Assembly: GCA_963975425.1 (NCBI GenBank)
Contig: CAXBGS010000010.1
Coordinates: 62,001 to 126,000, forward strand
Source: CAXBGS01 sp963975425
GTDB lineage: Bacteria; Planctomycetota; Planctomycetia; Pirellulales; Pirellulaceae
DNA: 64,000 bases
Reading direction: 5' to 3'
The translations under genes and the position numbers were made by a program. Under the pieces are notes generated by a model, which worked only from the letters and a program-made list of their open reading frames with translations, was not told the DNA's origin and ran no database searches. Shown piece by piece: positions 45,225-53,306 of this stretch. The number at the start of each line of letters is the position of its first letter. Position 1 is the stretch's first letter.

Positions 45225-45312
45225 CTTTGGGTGAGCGGAGATCTTAGCAGGTGATCGGCTTGCTCTAAAGAGGAGCTTTAGCAGAAGTTTTGGTTCGCGT
45301 TTTAGGTGAAGA

Positions 45313-46098
45313 TTAGACCCCTTTTCGGGCACTTTGGCTCTGGACCGTGAAGGCCAAACGCTGTAATTCGCTGGCGAGATCTACATTGACCACCGCCACC
45401 CCGCCGGGTAATCGCAGCGTTGTGGGGGCAAAATTCAGGATGCCGCTGACCCCGGACGCTACCAGCGTTTCGGCGACCTCGGACGCTTTGTCCGCTGGCA
45501 CGGCGATGATCGCCAGGTCCGGCTTGAGTTCGGCCAGCTCGGATACGATTCGGTTTGCGTCGCGGACTTCGACGCCGCCGACACGTTGGCCCACACGTCT
45601 GGAATCGACGTCGTAGGCGGCCATCACCTCGAAACCGAGTCGCTCGAATCCGCGGTACCGCAGCAGCGCGTCACCGAGCGAGCCGACGCCGACCAGGACG
45701 ACGCGCCAGTTCACTCCCGTGCCCAAGACCATCCCGATTCGATCCATCAGGACGACGATCGAGTACCCGACACCACGACGCCCGATCGTTCCCAACGCGC
45801 TGAGGTCACGACGGACCACCGCCGGCGAAACATTCACGAGCCGGCCGAGGTCGGTGCTGTTGATTTGGTGCTGGCCCCCATCGGCCAGCCGGTGAAGTTC
45901 GCGAAAATAAAGGCTTAGCCGCCCGACGGCGGGTTGAGGAAGTTTGGCCGAGACCGATGGACTGTCCTGCGTCGGCGGAGTTTCCGATGGTGGAGGGTGC
46001 GACAATTCATCCGGTCGCGATGATTCGTTCGCTTTTGCTGCGCCGCTCTGCTGTGATGCTGGGTCGGATTCGGATTCGGATTCGCGCATGTTAGCCAT
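45313..46098 (-). CDS. rex: Redox-sensing transcriptional repressor Rex
   Basis: A 261-residue DNA-binding repressor that senses the NADH/NAD+ ratio. After an unusual Ser/Pro/Glu-rich disordered N-terminus of ~55 residues, the winged helix begins at VGRLSLYFRELHRL and INSTDLGRLVNVSPAVVRRD, followed by GTIGRRGVGYSI. The Rossmann NADH domain shows VLVGVGSLGDALLRYRGF and VMAAYDVDSRRVGQRVGG, and NFAPTTLRLPGGVAVVNVDL near the end. The extension (ESESES coded by ggattc repeats) is absent from typical ~210-residue Rex; the ATG at 46089 would shorten it by three residues only. It lies 89 bases from tRNA-Gln on the same strand. Its targets are not visible. Confidence 0.95.
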   Translation of the reverse strand: MANMRESESESDPASQQSGAAKANESSRPDELSHPPPSETPPTQDSPSVSAKLPQPAVGRLSLYFRELHRLADGGQHQINSTDLGRLVNVSPAVVRRDLSALGTIGRRGVGYSIVVLMDRIGMVLGTGVNWRVVLVGVGSLGDALLRYRGFERLGFEVMAAYDVDSRRVGQRVGGVEVRDANRIVSELAELKPDLAIIAVPADKASEVAETLVASGVSGILNFAPTTLRLPGGVAVVNVDLASELQRLAFTVQSQSARKGV

Positions 46099-46892
46099 GA
46101 GTGCCGTCTGCCAGGATTGATCGCCGTGACTTGCGGCTAGGCCGTAACCTACGGCTAGGCCGTCATCTTCGGCTAGAACGACGGGTCATGTCCGCCGCGC
46201 CCACCCGCCGCCAAGCCCACCCTCTGCCTCGTCTGAACATCGAACGAGAAAACAGCGATGCTGCCGGTCGATCGCTAGAGGATCGACAGGCTTTATCATA
46301 TCGCCAATCGCCAACGTCGGTCCCGCGCGCAGCGGTTGTTGTGAGATTGGTTGCCCAATGGATAACGATCGTAACGACAAATCGGCTTACGTGAATCCGG
46401 ATCGGATGGCTTGCGTGAATCCGCATCCGATTTGCGCGACGCGGCGTGGGAAGTGGTGGTTTGGCGGTCTTGCTGAACGGCCGTCGCTCCGGTTCGGCGG
46501 TGCGCCCTCACCGCCCCGACGCAAATTCGTTTTTGGACCGTGGCAGCCTGCAATCCCCCGTGGTGCCTGGAATCCCGCGTGGTGCCTGGAATCTGAAATA
46601 CGCGGTGATGGTCGGGAATGAGCAGTCTTGTCCTTTGAGGGGTGTCGCGGTTGGCCAAGGAGCGTCCACCTATTCGATTTGCGACGATTTTATGGCGTAT
46701 CCGGTATTCAAGCGTTGAGAATCTGCAACGGCGGTCCTCGAATCTCGCCGCACTGTTCGGCAAAACCGTCACGGATCGAACGGCCATTGCGATAGGTCCA
46801 CCTAATCGCCCTCTTTTGCCTTGGCCCCTCCCTTTATGTGTTCAACGCTTTCCCCGTAGTCGATGTAATCCTCGGATCGAAATCCGTTTCGT

Positions 46893-46913
46893 TCGTGCAA
46901 AAAGTTTGCACGA
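46893..46913. promoter_or_regulatory. Inverted repeat upstream of the YTV gene
   Basis: tcgtgcaaa (46893-46901) and tttgcacga (46905-46913) form a 9-bp perfect stem with a 3-base loop, or an operator-like palindrome, about 180 bases before the YTV start. The role is unknown. Confidence 0.4.
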
Positions 46914-46968
46914 CCGTCCCGTCCTCCCACACGCAGTGCGTTGCTTGATGGATCGGAAATCTCGCCTC

Positions 46969-46984
46969 GCGAACGAAAGTTCGC
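46969..46984. promoter_or_regulatory. GNRA-capped hairpin upstream of the YTV gene
   Basis: gcgaac and gttcgc close a GAAA tetraloop, a stable RNA hairpin if transcribed towards the YTV gene. Confidence 0.35.
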
Positions 46985-47094
46985 ACCGGGCGGGTGAGGC
47001 GGGTTGAGATCGAGGGCCGAACGGCAGGTTGCCGGTCGGTTGTCGCATCTTGCGTCCTTGCAACAACAAGTTGTTTCCTGTGGAGAATTTTAAG

Positions 47095-48948
47095 ATGAGA
47101 AGGCTGTGGTTATTGCCTGCTGCTGCGATCGTATCGATCGTGGCTGGTAGCAACGCCGCTAGTGCCGCTTACTGTGGCGCGATCAGCTATCAAGGCTGTG
47201 GCGGTTGTGGAGATTCGGGTGTCGTTGGCGGCGTTGTCGCTGACGGAGCTGTCGTGCATGACGGCGGAATCGTTGATGGCGGCGTTGTCGCTGATGGCGG
47301 ATCCGTGGTTGATGGCGGAGCAGCTGCGGGCGGCACCTACACCGTGATGCGAACAGTTCGCGAAACGGTTTACGATCAAGTTCAAGAGACTCGCACTCGC
47401 ACGCGGAACGAAACATACTACGTCGACCAAGAAGTCCAGGCCACTCGTACGGTCCCGGTCACGACGTCGCGCGAAGTTCAGTACACCGTCATGGTTCCGA
47501 CCTACGAAACCAAGACTCGTACGATCAACTACACGGTTAACAAGCCTGTGTACGAAACTCGTACCCGTACGATCAATTACACAGTCAAAAAGCCTGTGTA
47601 CGAAACGCATCAGCGTACGATCAACTACACGGTCATGAAACCTGTGTACGAGACGCACCAGCGTACGATCAACTACACGGTCAAAAAGCCTGTGTACGAG
47701 ACCAAGACTCGCACGATCAACTACACGGTCAACAAGCCTGTGTACGAAACTCGTTCGCGAACGATCAACTACACGGTCATGAAGCCTGTGTACGAGACAA
47801 AGCAGCGCACGATCAACTACACCGTTTACAACACGGTACAAGAGCAAAAGACTCGCCAAGAGACTTACAGCGTTGTTGTTCCTGAGCAGTACACCAAGAC
47901 GATTACCGTCAACGGTGGCCACTGGGAAACGCAAACGGAAACCGTCCCTGGCAAGATGATGCGTCGTACCGTTCGCGAGCCTGGCACGTGGACATTCGAT
48001 CCTGCAACTTGCAAGAACGTTTACTGCCCCGGCAAGTGCCGAACGGAATGTGTTCAAGGTTGCCCAACGACGATCTGCAAGAAAGTCTGGGTTCCAACCT
48101 GCGAGCAAAAAGAAGTAACGTGCACACGATACCGTCGTGAGTGCCGCACACGTGACGTCTGCTACACGGTATGCCGCAAGGTTCCTGAGTGCCGCACCAA
48201 GGTTTGCAACTACACCGTTTGCAAAATGGTTCCTGAGTGCCGTACCAAGACTTGCAACTACACCGTCTGCAAGATGGTTCCTGAGTGCCGAACGAAGGAA
48301 GTTTGCTACAAGGTTTGCCGTATGGTTTGCGAACAACGATCGAAGGTTTGCAACTACACGACCTGCAAAATGGTTCCTGAGTGCCGCACCAAGACCTGCA
48401 ACTACACGACTTGCCGATACGTCTGCGAGCCGCGTACCAAGACTTGCAACTACACCGTCTGCAAGATGGTTCCTGAGTGCCGTACCAAGACTTGCACCTA
48501 CAAGGTTTGCAAGATGGTTCCTGAGTGCCGTACCAAAACGGTCTGCAGCACTTGCTACAAGAAAGAGTGCTACACCAAGATCGTTAAGGTCGCAAAGTGC
48601 CGTCAGGTATGCGAGCCTTACACCGTCACCAAGTGTGTTCCACGTGTTGTCTGCAAGCAAGTTCCCGTTCAAGTTTGTGCACCTGCACCGACTTGCTGCG
48701 GCGACGCTGCCGTCAGCATGGGCGCCGGCGATGCATGTGGCTGTGGAGCTTCGGCTTGCGGCGCACCAGCATGCTGCGAGCCAGCACCTTGCTGCTCGGC
48801 TCCTAAGTGCCAAGGCCCAATCCGAAGCTTGTTGAAGAGCATCTTCAGCGGTTGCGGATCGAGCTGCAACAGCGGCTGCGACGTCAGCTGCGGTTGCGAC
48901 GTTGAGCCAGCTTGTGGTTGCGAAGTAGCTCCGTCATGCGGATGCTAG
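47095..48948 (+). CDS. YTV-repeat cell-wall-type protein with Cys-free and Cys-rich 16-residue repeats
   Basis: A 617-residue secreted protein (signal peptide RRLWLLPAAAIVSIVAGS). A Gly/Val/Asp-rich segment is followed by six exact-length 16-residue repeats from residue 143 (TINYTVNKPVYETRTR and variants; a seventh TINYTV starts at 239), with no cysteine. After a bridge (~245-350), eight 16-residue repeats at 354-481 follow the same pattern with three cysteines (TCNYTVCKMVPECRTK). The C-terminus is Cys-rich (CCGDAAVSMGAGDACGCGAS). YTV proteins with cysteines have been reported from planctomycete cell walls, so a cross-linked envelope role is likely. GGAGA lies upstream of the ATG at 47095, and a strong terminator follows. 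Confidence 0.9.
   Translation: MRRLWLLPAAAIVSIVAGSNAASAAYCGAISYQGCGGCGDSGVVGGVVADGAVVHDGGIVDGGVVADGGSVVDGGAAAGGTYTVMRTVRETVYDQVQETRTRTRNETYYVDQEVQATRTVPVTTSREVQYTVMVPTYETKTRTINYTVNKPVYETRTRTINYTVKKPVYETHQRTINYTVMKPVYETHQRTINYTVKKPVYETKTRTINYTVNKPVYETRSRTINYTVMKPVYETKQRTINYTVYNTVQEQKTRQETYSVVVPEQYTKTITVNGGHWETQTETVPGKMMRRTVREPGTWTFDPATCKNVYCPGKCRTECVQGCPTTICKKVWVPTCEQKEVTCTRYRRECRTRDVCYTVCRKVPECRTKVCNYTVCKMVPECRTKTCNYTVCKMVPECRTKEVCYKVCRMVCEQRSKVCNYTTCKMVPECRTKTCNYTTCRYVCEPRTKTCNYTVCKMVPECRTKTCTYKVCKMVPECRTKTVCSTCYKKECYTKIVKVAKCRQVCEPYTVTKCVPRVVCKQVPVQVCAPAPTCCGDAAVSMGAGDACGCGASACGAPACCEPAPCCSAPKCQGPIRSLLKSIFSGCGSSCNSGCDVSCGCDVEPACGCEVAPSCGC
47521..48537. repeat. 48-bp tandem repeats inside the YTV gene
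   Basis: Two tracts of 48-bp units: 47521-47808 (six Cys-free units) and 48154-48537 (eight Cys units), in the same frame and separated by the bridge. Confidence 0.9.
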
Positions 48949-49029
48949 GAAACAGCAACTGCTAACAAAATACGGACGGCTCTACGCCACAGAGCCAGAA
49001 GTATCAGCAGGAAGCAAGCGACAGTGAGA

Positions 49030-49066
49030 GGGAGCGAGTTCCGATAAGGGACTCGCTCCCTTTTTT
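49030..49066 (+). terminator. Rho-independent terminator of the YTV gene
   Basis: A 13-bp stem (gggagcgagttcc / gggactcgctccc, one mispair) with a 5-base loop, followed by TTTTTT, about 80 bases after the stop. Confidence 0.9.
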
Positions 49067-49158
49067 CGTTGAGATACCGATCTCCGGCGCTTGGATCGAG
49101 CGAAAACGGGGCAATGCGAGGCCGGGAAGCACAGGCCGCCGAGAAAGAGAGGCCGCCG

Positions 49159-49260
49159 GGAAAGGCAGGGCGCCTGAAAAGACAGGGCGCCTGAAAAGAC
49201 AGGGCGCCTGAAAAGACAGGGCGCCTGAAAAGGCAGGGCGCCTGAAAAGACAGGGCGCCG
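49159..49260. repeat. 17-bp tandem array, six copies
   Basis: Exactly 6 x 17 bp of gaaaagacagggcgcct with minor changes (first copy ggaaaggcagggcgcct, fifth aaaaggc, last ending g). 17 is not a multiple of 3, so the array is not coding in one frame. Confidence 0.92.
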
Positions 49261-49691
49261 GGAAACATAGAGCTCGCAAGCGAACCGCGTCTACTTCCGC
49301 CCCTTAACCCCGGGGGAAGCGCTGACACCCAACGTCAAAGTGAAGGCATTGTGCTCGGACCTCACCACGTGTCCGACCAAACGAACAACCTATTTTGCCC
49401 AATCCTCCTCGGCGACCCTCATAGGCTCCTTGCTTCACATCAAATGCGCCGTCATTTTACGCGGTTTGGCTTGCTTGACGCGCATACGGCGTTAACCTGA
49501 TAAAGAGACGCAGTAAGAGCCTGATTTAACCGCCCGGCAGCGGGGCTTCGCTTTGCTCCGGCGCTAGCGTCCTATTCAGCACGCCGACTTATTCAGCGCG
49601 ACAACCTATCTAGCACACCGCACAACGAGAGCGTCCAAACGCAGGCCGCTCCACCGTAAACGATCTCGGGGATAATCCAGGAATCAAAGCC

Positions 49692-50687
49692 ATGAATCGT
49701 CACCTTTCTGCTTTGAGCTTAATCACGCTCGCCGCCCTGATGACGGCAACGCCGGCGAAGTCGGCAGATTGGTCGGACACCGTCTTCCCGACAAAGACGC
49801 ACGATTTTGGCGCGGTCGCGGTCGCCGCCAAGACCGAGTTTCGATTTCCGATTTACAACACTTTTTCGACACCGATGCACATTCAATCGGTGAGAGCGAG
49901 TTGTGGGTGCACGACACCGATCATTGAAACCCAGTATATCCCGGCCGGTGGTACCGGCAGCATCCTTGCACGTTTCAATACAGGCACCTTTCGCGGCAAG
50001 AAAGGTGCGACACTGACTGTTGTTGTGACTCAGCCTTTCTACAGCGAAGTCCGATTGCGAGTCGACGGATACATTCGCAGCGACATGGTCTTTCACCCCG
50101 GTTCGATTGAATTCGGAAAAGTCGACCAGGGTACGGCAAAGTCGCTGAGTTCGCGAATTCTTTATGCCGGCCGCGACGACTGGCAAGTGGTGGACGTTCA
50201 AAGCAACAAGCCATGGCTGCAGCCGACGGTCACGCAAACGACGCGAGGCGGCGGACGAGTCGAATACGATTTGAAAGTAAACGTCCGTGAAGACGCTCCC
50301 GCAGGCTACTTCCAAGACGAAATCATCGTGGTCACCAATGACCGTTCAATGCCACGTGTCCCCCTGCGGGTCGCCGGACAAGTGGAAAGCGCGCTGAGTA
50401 TCTCGCCCCAGGCGATCGCGTTGGGCAGTTTGAAACCAGGTCAAGTCATCGAAAAGAAGTTGGTCATTCGCGGCCGCACTCCATTTACGATTGCATCGAT
50501 CCAGTGCCCGGGATGGGACGTGCAGTGCGATCCAACGCCGGAAGCTAAATCGACGCACATTGTGACCGCACGGTTTGTACCCACCGAAGCGGATGGACCA
50601 CAAAAAGCGACCATATCGATTTCAACGACGGGTGATACATCCGTTGTCGCCCACGCATTGTTGACGGCAGACGTTCGCAGCCACTAG
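49692..50687 (+). CDS. Secreted DUF1573-domain protein
   Basis: A 331-residue protein with a signal peptide (LSALSLITLAALMTATPAKS). The N-terminal domain has HDFGAVAVAAKTEFRFPIYN and the RASCGCTTP motif typical of DUF1573 (ASH/MSP-like immunoglobulin folds), followed by FNTGTFRGKKGATLTVVVT. Two more Ig-like segments cover ~120-235 and ~236-331 (MVFHPGSIEFGKVDQGTAKS, LSISPQAIALGSLKPGQVIE). These are periplasmic or surface proteins of unknown function. Monocistronic; a REP-like element lies 34 bases downstream. Confidence 0.88.
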   Translation: MNRHLSALSLITLAALMTATPAKSADWSDTVFPTKTHDFGAVAVAAKTEFRFPIYNTFSTPMHIQSVRASCGCTTPIIETQYIPAGGTGSILARFNTGTFRGKKGATLTVVVTQPFYSEVRLRVDGYIRSDMVFHPGSIEFGKVDQGTAKSLSSRILYAGRDDWQVVDVQSNKPWLQPTVTQTTRGGGRVEYDLKVNVREDAPAGYFQDEIIVVTNDRSMPRVPLRVAGQVESALSISPQAIALGSLKPGQVIEKKLVIRGRTPFTIASIQCPGWDVQCDPTPEAKSTHIVTARFVPTEADGPQKATISISTTGDTSVVAHALLTADVRSH

Positions 50688-51543
50688 GCACTGTTTGCAG
50701 TCACCTAAACGTCGCGTTTCAGTGAGCCGTAAGGCTCCGCGCGGCGCGGATGTGCCCGGCCGCTTACGCGTCGCGGCTCACAATGCTTTGTCTCGCAATC
50801 GATTCTACGCGCTGCTGGCGCGTCGCGATCAAAGGCCAGATCGGTTCTGCGCTAGCGTTTCTCAGAACTGGCGTGCTCAAGGACGGCGTTCTTCACGGAT
50901 GGCGCTTTTGACGCTGGCGGACCGCGTACCGAAAACACAGTTCATCTCTGTCACGACAACGTGTTGCCGTGGCTGTTAGCGGTGACGTTGGCCGGACGAC
51001 CGTTGCGACGTTCATGACCCGGCCTGTTCTATCATTGTCACGAAGAGTTTAGCGAAAAAACGTTCCCTTGCCGCTTCTAACGATCGGCATTGATGCGCCA
51101 ATTCTGTGTCGACTGGCCACGTTACATCGCTGTTTTGGTCTCTTCGTTGCGCAGATTTCCGTGCGACTTGTCGATCAAACCCATACGCAGAGTGGATGGC
51201 GGTACGTCATTCATCGCTCGCACAAGATCAAGCCATCCAAACGACCTTCCCCGGGATTTGGACGCGGCGATTAGGTGTTGATTCTGCAGAAAGGACTCGA
51301 CTTGTAGGGCAAAGGATCGCCCGACATTTAACCGGTTCGCTCGTCGAACCTCCCACACGGAACGCCATCACAGTTGATCTCCCCCCTCCCCCTCATGACA
51401 CCGGCTTGCCGGTGATTGGGTTGCGTTAACTTGCAACCTAGGGTCTACGCAAATGCGCAGCGCCACAGGGCTCCGGGATGATCTCACAGGGATTGTGAGC
51501 CGTCGAAATGGATCACGACGAAAATTCGATAAGGAGTCGAGCA
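50688..51543. other. Intergenic region
   Basis: Contains the REP-like element and ~760 further bases with no convincing gene. Short plus-strand frames around 51068-51429 are unrelated to known proteins. Confidence 0.45.
50722..50781. repeat. REP-like inverted-repeat element, copy 2
   Basis: Arms gtgagccg (50722-50729) and cggctcac (50774-50781) enclose aaggctccgcgcggcgcgga and tgcccggccgcttacgcgtc. A diverged copy is at 9908-9980. It sits just after a gene stop, as REP-type elements do. Confidence 0.65.
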
Positions 51544-53055
51544 ATGAAAACCAATATTCTGCGCAGTTTCGCAGTCGCCGTTGGACTGAGTGTTTGTGTC
51601 GCCGGAACCTCGCAAGATGTTCAAGCGGAATCGAACGACTATCAAGCACCATCACAATGGAATACTTTTAATCTTCAGTCGCCAGCCAGCCCGCTGCGCC
51701 AAGTCGGGCACGGCGAAGTCATCAGCAGCGGTTCAACCTTGCCGGTGCCGGCGCCGGCGGTCTCACACAGCGCACCGTTGGCCAGTCACGGCACGGCCGT
51801 CGGCAGCGGATGCAATTCGTGCCAGGGCGGCACGAGTTACAGCAGTCCCTACGCCAACGCCGTTTCCTCCGACTGGAGCGGCAATTGCAACGGCGGATAT
51901 GCGTCGGGCGGATACGGCAAGAGCTCCCATGGTATCGGCAGCCGGCTTGGAAATGCGTTCGGCAGCGGTCAACGCGCACCAGGCGGACTGTATCCTTGGT
52001 TCGGTGGCGCAAGCTTGCTGTTTATGACGCTGGAAAACAACAGCAGTCGCACCCTGTTGGTCGATGACGCGACGGGCACCGATCAGCTGAACACCACAGC
52101 GGTTGCCCCCGACACCACGACCGGCTTTGACGTCCACTTCGGCCGCTACTTGGGATGTGGACAGTACGGACTGGACATCGGGTATTTCAATCTCGACCCG
52201 AGCGAGCAATCGGTGACGGTCATTCCCGGCGCCCCCGGCGACTACCGCGCCGCCATGCCGGCTTGGAATGCCGTAAGCATCAACCCAGGCGGCCTGGGTA
52301 TCGATACGTTATACAACTACTTCGACAATGCTCCCGCCGCTGGCTACCGTGTCCGTCGTGACATGAGGTTCCAAGGTCTGGAAGCGAACTTGGTCAGCTT
52401 TGGCTTGATGGGCAACCGTCGCGTCGGTTCGCCAGCATGCGGAAAATTTGTCCCCGACGGCTATCGCTTCGCGGGACCTAATGGCTCGATCGCTCGAGCA
52501 TGCAGCAACCGCGTTCAAGTCACGACGAGCCACGGTTTCCGTTGGTTCCAGTTGGAAGACGCTTTCGAGTACGCCGTCAATATCGACGGTACGCTGGGCT
52601 ATCAAGCAGAAGACATCTATTACAACGTTGACACCGAGAACAATCTGTTCGGTTACCAGTTCGGTTCACGTTTGAGCTATTGCTTGACGAACCGATTGAA
52701 CCTGGGAATCGGCGGAAAAGTCGGTATCTATGGCAACGATGTCGAGATGCGTCAACGCATCGGCACCGACACCACGCTGGCCTATATCACGACGGCGGGC
52801 GTCGACGACGTCGACACGACGGCATCGGACACTGTCATGTCCGCTCTTGCCGAACTTGACCTCGGTTTGGGCTATCGCCTGAACAGCGCATGGTCGATTC
52901 GCGGCGGTTATCGCATGCTTGCTGCCTGCGGTGTCGCTACCGCACCTGGCTCGATCGTCAACGACTACTCGTCTTTGGCACCAAGCCAAGTCGTCAATGC
53001 CGATGACTGCATCATGCTGCACGGTGGTTACGTCGGACTTGAGTTCAACTGGTAA
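51544..53055 (+). CDS. Predicted outer-membrane beta-barrel protein (BBP7-like)
   Basis: A 503-residue secreted protein (signal peptide SFAVAVGLSVCVAGT). After a Ser/Gly/Cys-rich segment (SGCNSCQGGTSYSSPYANAV), the body from ~150 has LYPWFGGASLLFMTLENN, FDVHFGRYLGCGQYGLDIGY, a late VTTSHGFRWFQLEDAFEY, NLFGYQFGSRLSYCLTNRLN and a terminal LHGGYVGLEFNW with a final aromatic residue, as outer-membrane barrels end. This resembles planctomycete BBP7-type proteins. The function is unknown. AAGGAG before the ATG at 51544 fixes the start, and a terminator follows. Confidence 0.8.
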   Translation: MKTNILRSFAVAVGLSVCVAGTSQDVQAESNDYQAPSQWNTFNLQSPASPLRQVGHGEVISSGSTLPVPAPAVSHSAPLASHGTAVGSGCNSCQGGTSYSSPYANAVSSDWSGNCNGGYASGGYGKSSHGIGSRLGNAFGSGQRAPGGLYPWFGGASLLFMTLENNSSRTLLVDDATGTDQLNTTAVAPDTTTGFDVHFGRYLGCGQYGLDIGYFNLDPSEQSVTVIPGAPGDYRAAMPAWNAVSINPGGLGIDTLYNYFDNAPAAGYRVRRDMRFQGLEANLVSFGLMGNRRVGSPACGKFVPDGYRFAGPNGSIARACSNRVQVTTSHGFRWFQLEDAFEYAVNIDGTLGYQAEDIYYNVDTENNLFGYQFGSRLSYCLTNRLNLGIGGKVGIYGNDVEMRQRIGTDTTLAYITTAGVDDVDTTASDTVMSALAELDLGLGYRLNSAWSIRGGYRMLAACGVATAPGSIVNDYSSLAPSQVVNADDCIMLHGGYVGLEFNW

Positions 53056-53133
53056 CCAATCAGTTAAACAATAGAGACGAAGGTTTTTGTTAGCTTTGGT
53101 GGCGACCGTTATCCATCGTCGCCAAAACGAATT

Positions 53134-53168
53134 GCCTCGAGCGGATCTTATTCCGCCGAGGCTTTTTT
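53134..53168 (+). terminator. Rho-independent terminator of the beta-barrel gene
   Basis: gcctcgagcgga / tccgccgaggc stem (one bulge) followed by TTTTTT, about 80 bases past the stop. Confidence 0.85.
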
Positions 53169-53306
53169 CGTTCGCCCAACTTGGCCTGCACTGGCGTGCA
53201 ACTGACAGATCACGAGTATCCGACCGACAGAGCACGAGTATCCAACGGAAAGATCACGGGCATGCCATTGTCCGATCAAAAGCTCGTCATGCAGCGCTCG
53301 CTGAGA

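Larger units (their letters stand above)
46099..47094. other. Long intergenic region with structured 3' end upstream of the YTV gene
   Basis: About 1 kb between divergent rex and the YTV-repeat gene. Short frames show no family resemblance. It contains a near-duplicate of cg(t/c)ggtgcctggaatc at ~46560-46590, a 9-bp stem hairpin at 46893-46913 (tcgtgcaaa / tttgcacga) and a 6-bp stem with GAAA loop at 46969-46984. The last ~230 bases may be a structured leader. Confidence 0.4.
48949..49691. other. Intergenic region with terminator and 17-bp array
   Basis: Between the YTV gene and the DUF1573 gene. It holds the terminator, the 17-bp array and ~430 further bases without a recognisable gene. Confidence 0.45.

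Noticed and set aside
47110..48813. Long minus-strand frame (567 codons) opposite the YTV gene
   Set aside because: It mirrors the repeats of the plus-strand gene, has no start context or signal, and reads as Ala/Val/Asn-rich shadow.
49159..49260. CRISPR-like array
   Set aside because: Units are contiguous with no spacers, and no cas genes occur; it is a simple tandem repeat.
49004..49279. Minus-strand protein with FSGALSFQAPCL repeats
   Set aside because: The 17-bp unit shifts frame every copy; the apparent peptide is an artefact of the array.
51068..51429. Small plus-strand genes before the beta-barrel gene
   Set aside because: Overlapping alternatives in several frames, no ribosome site, no family resemblance.
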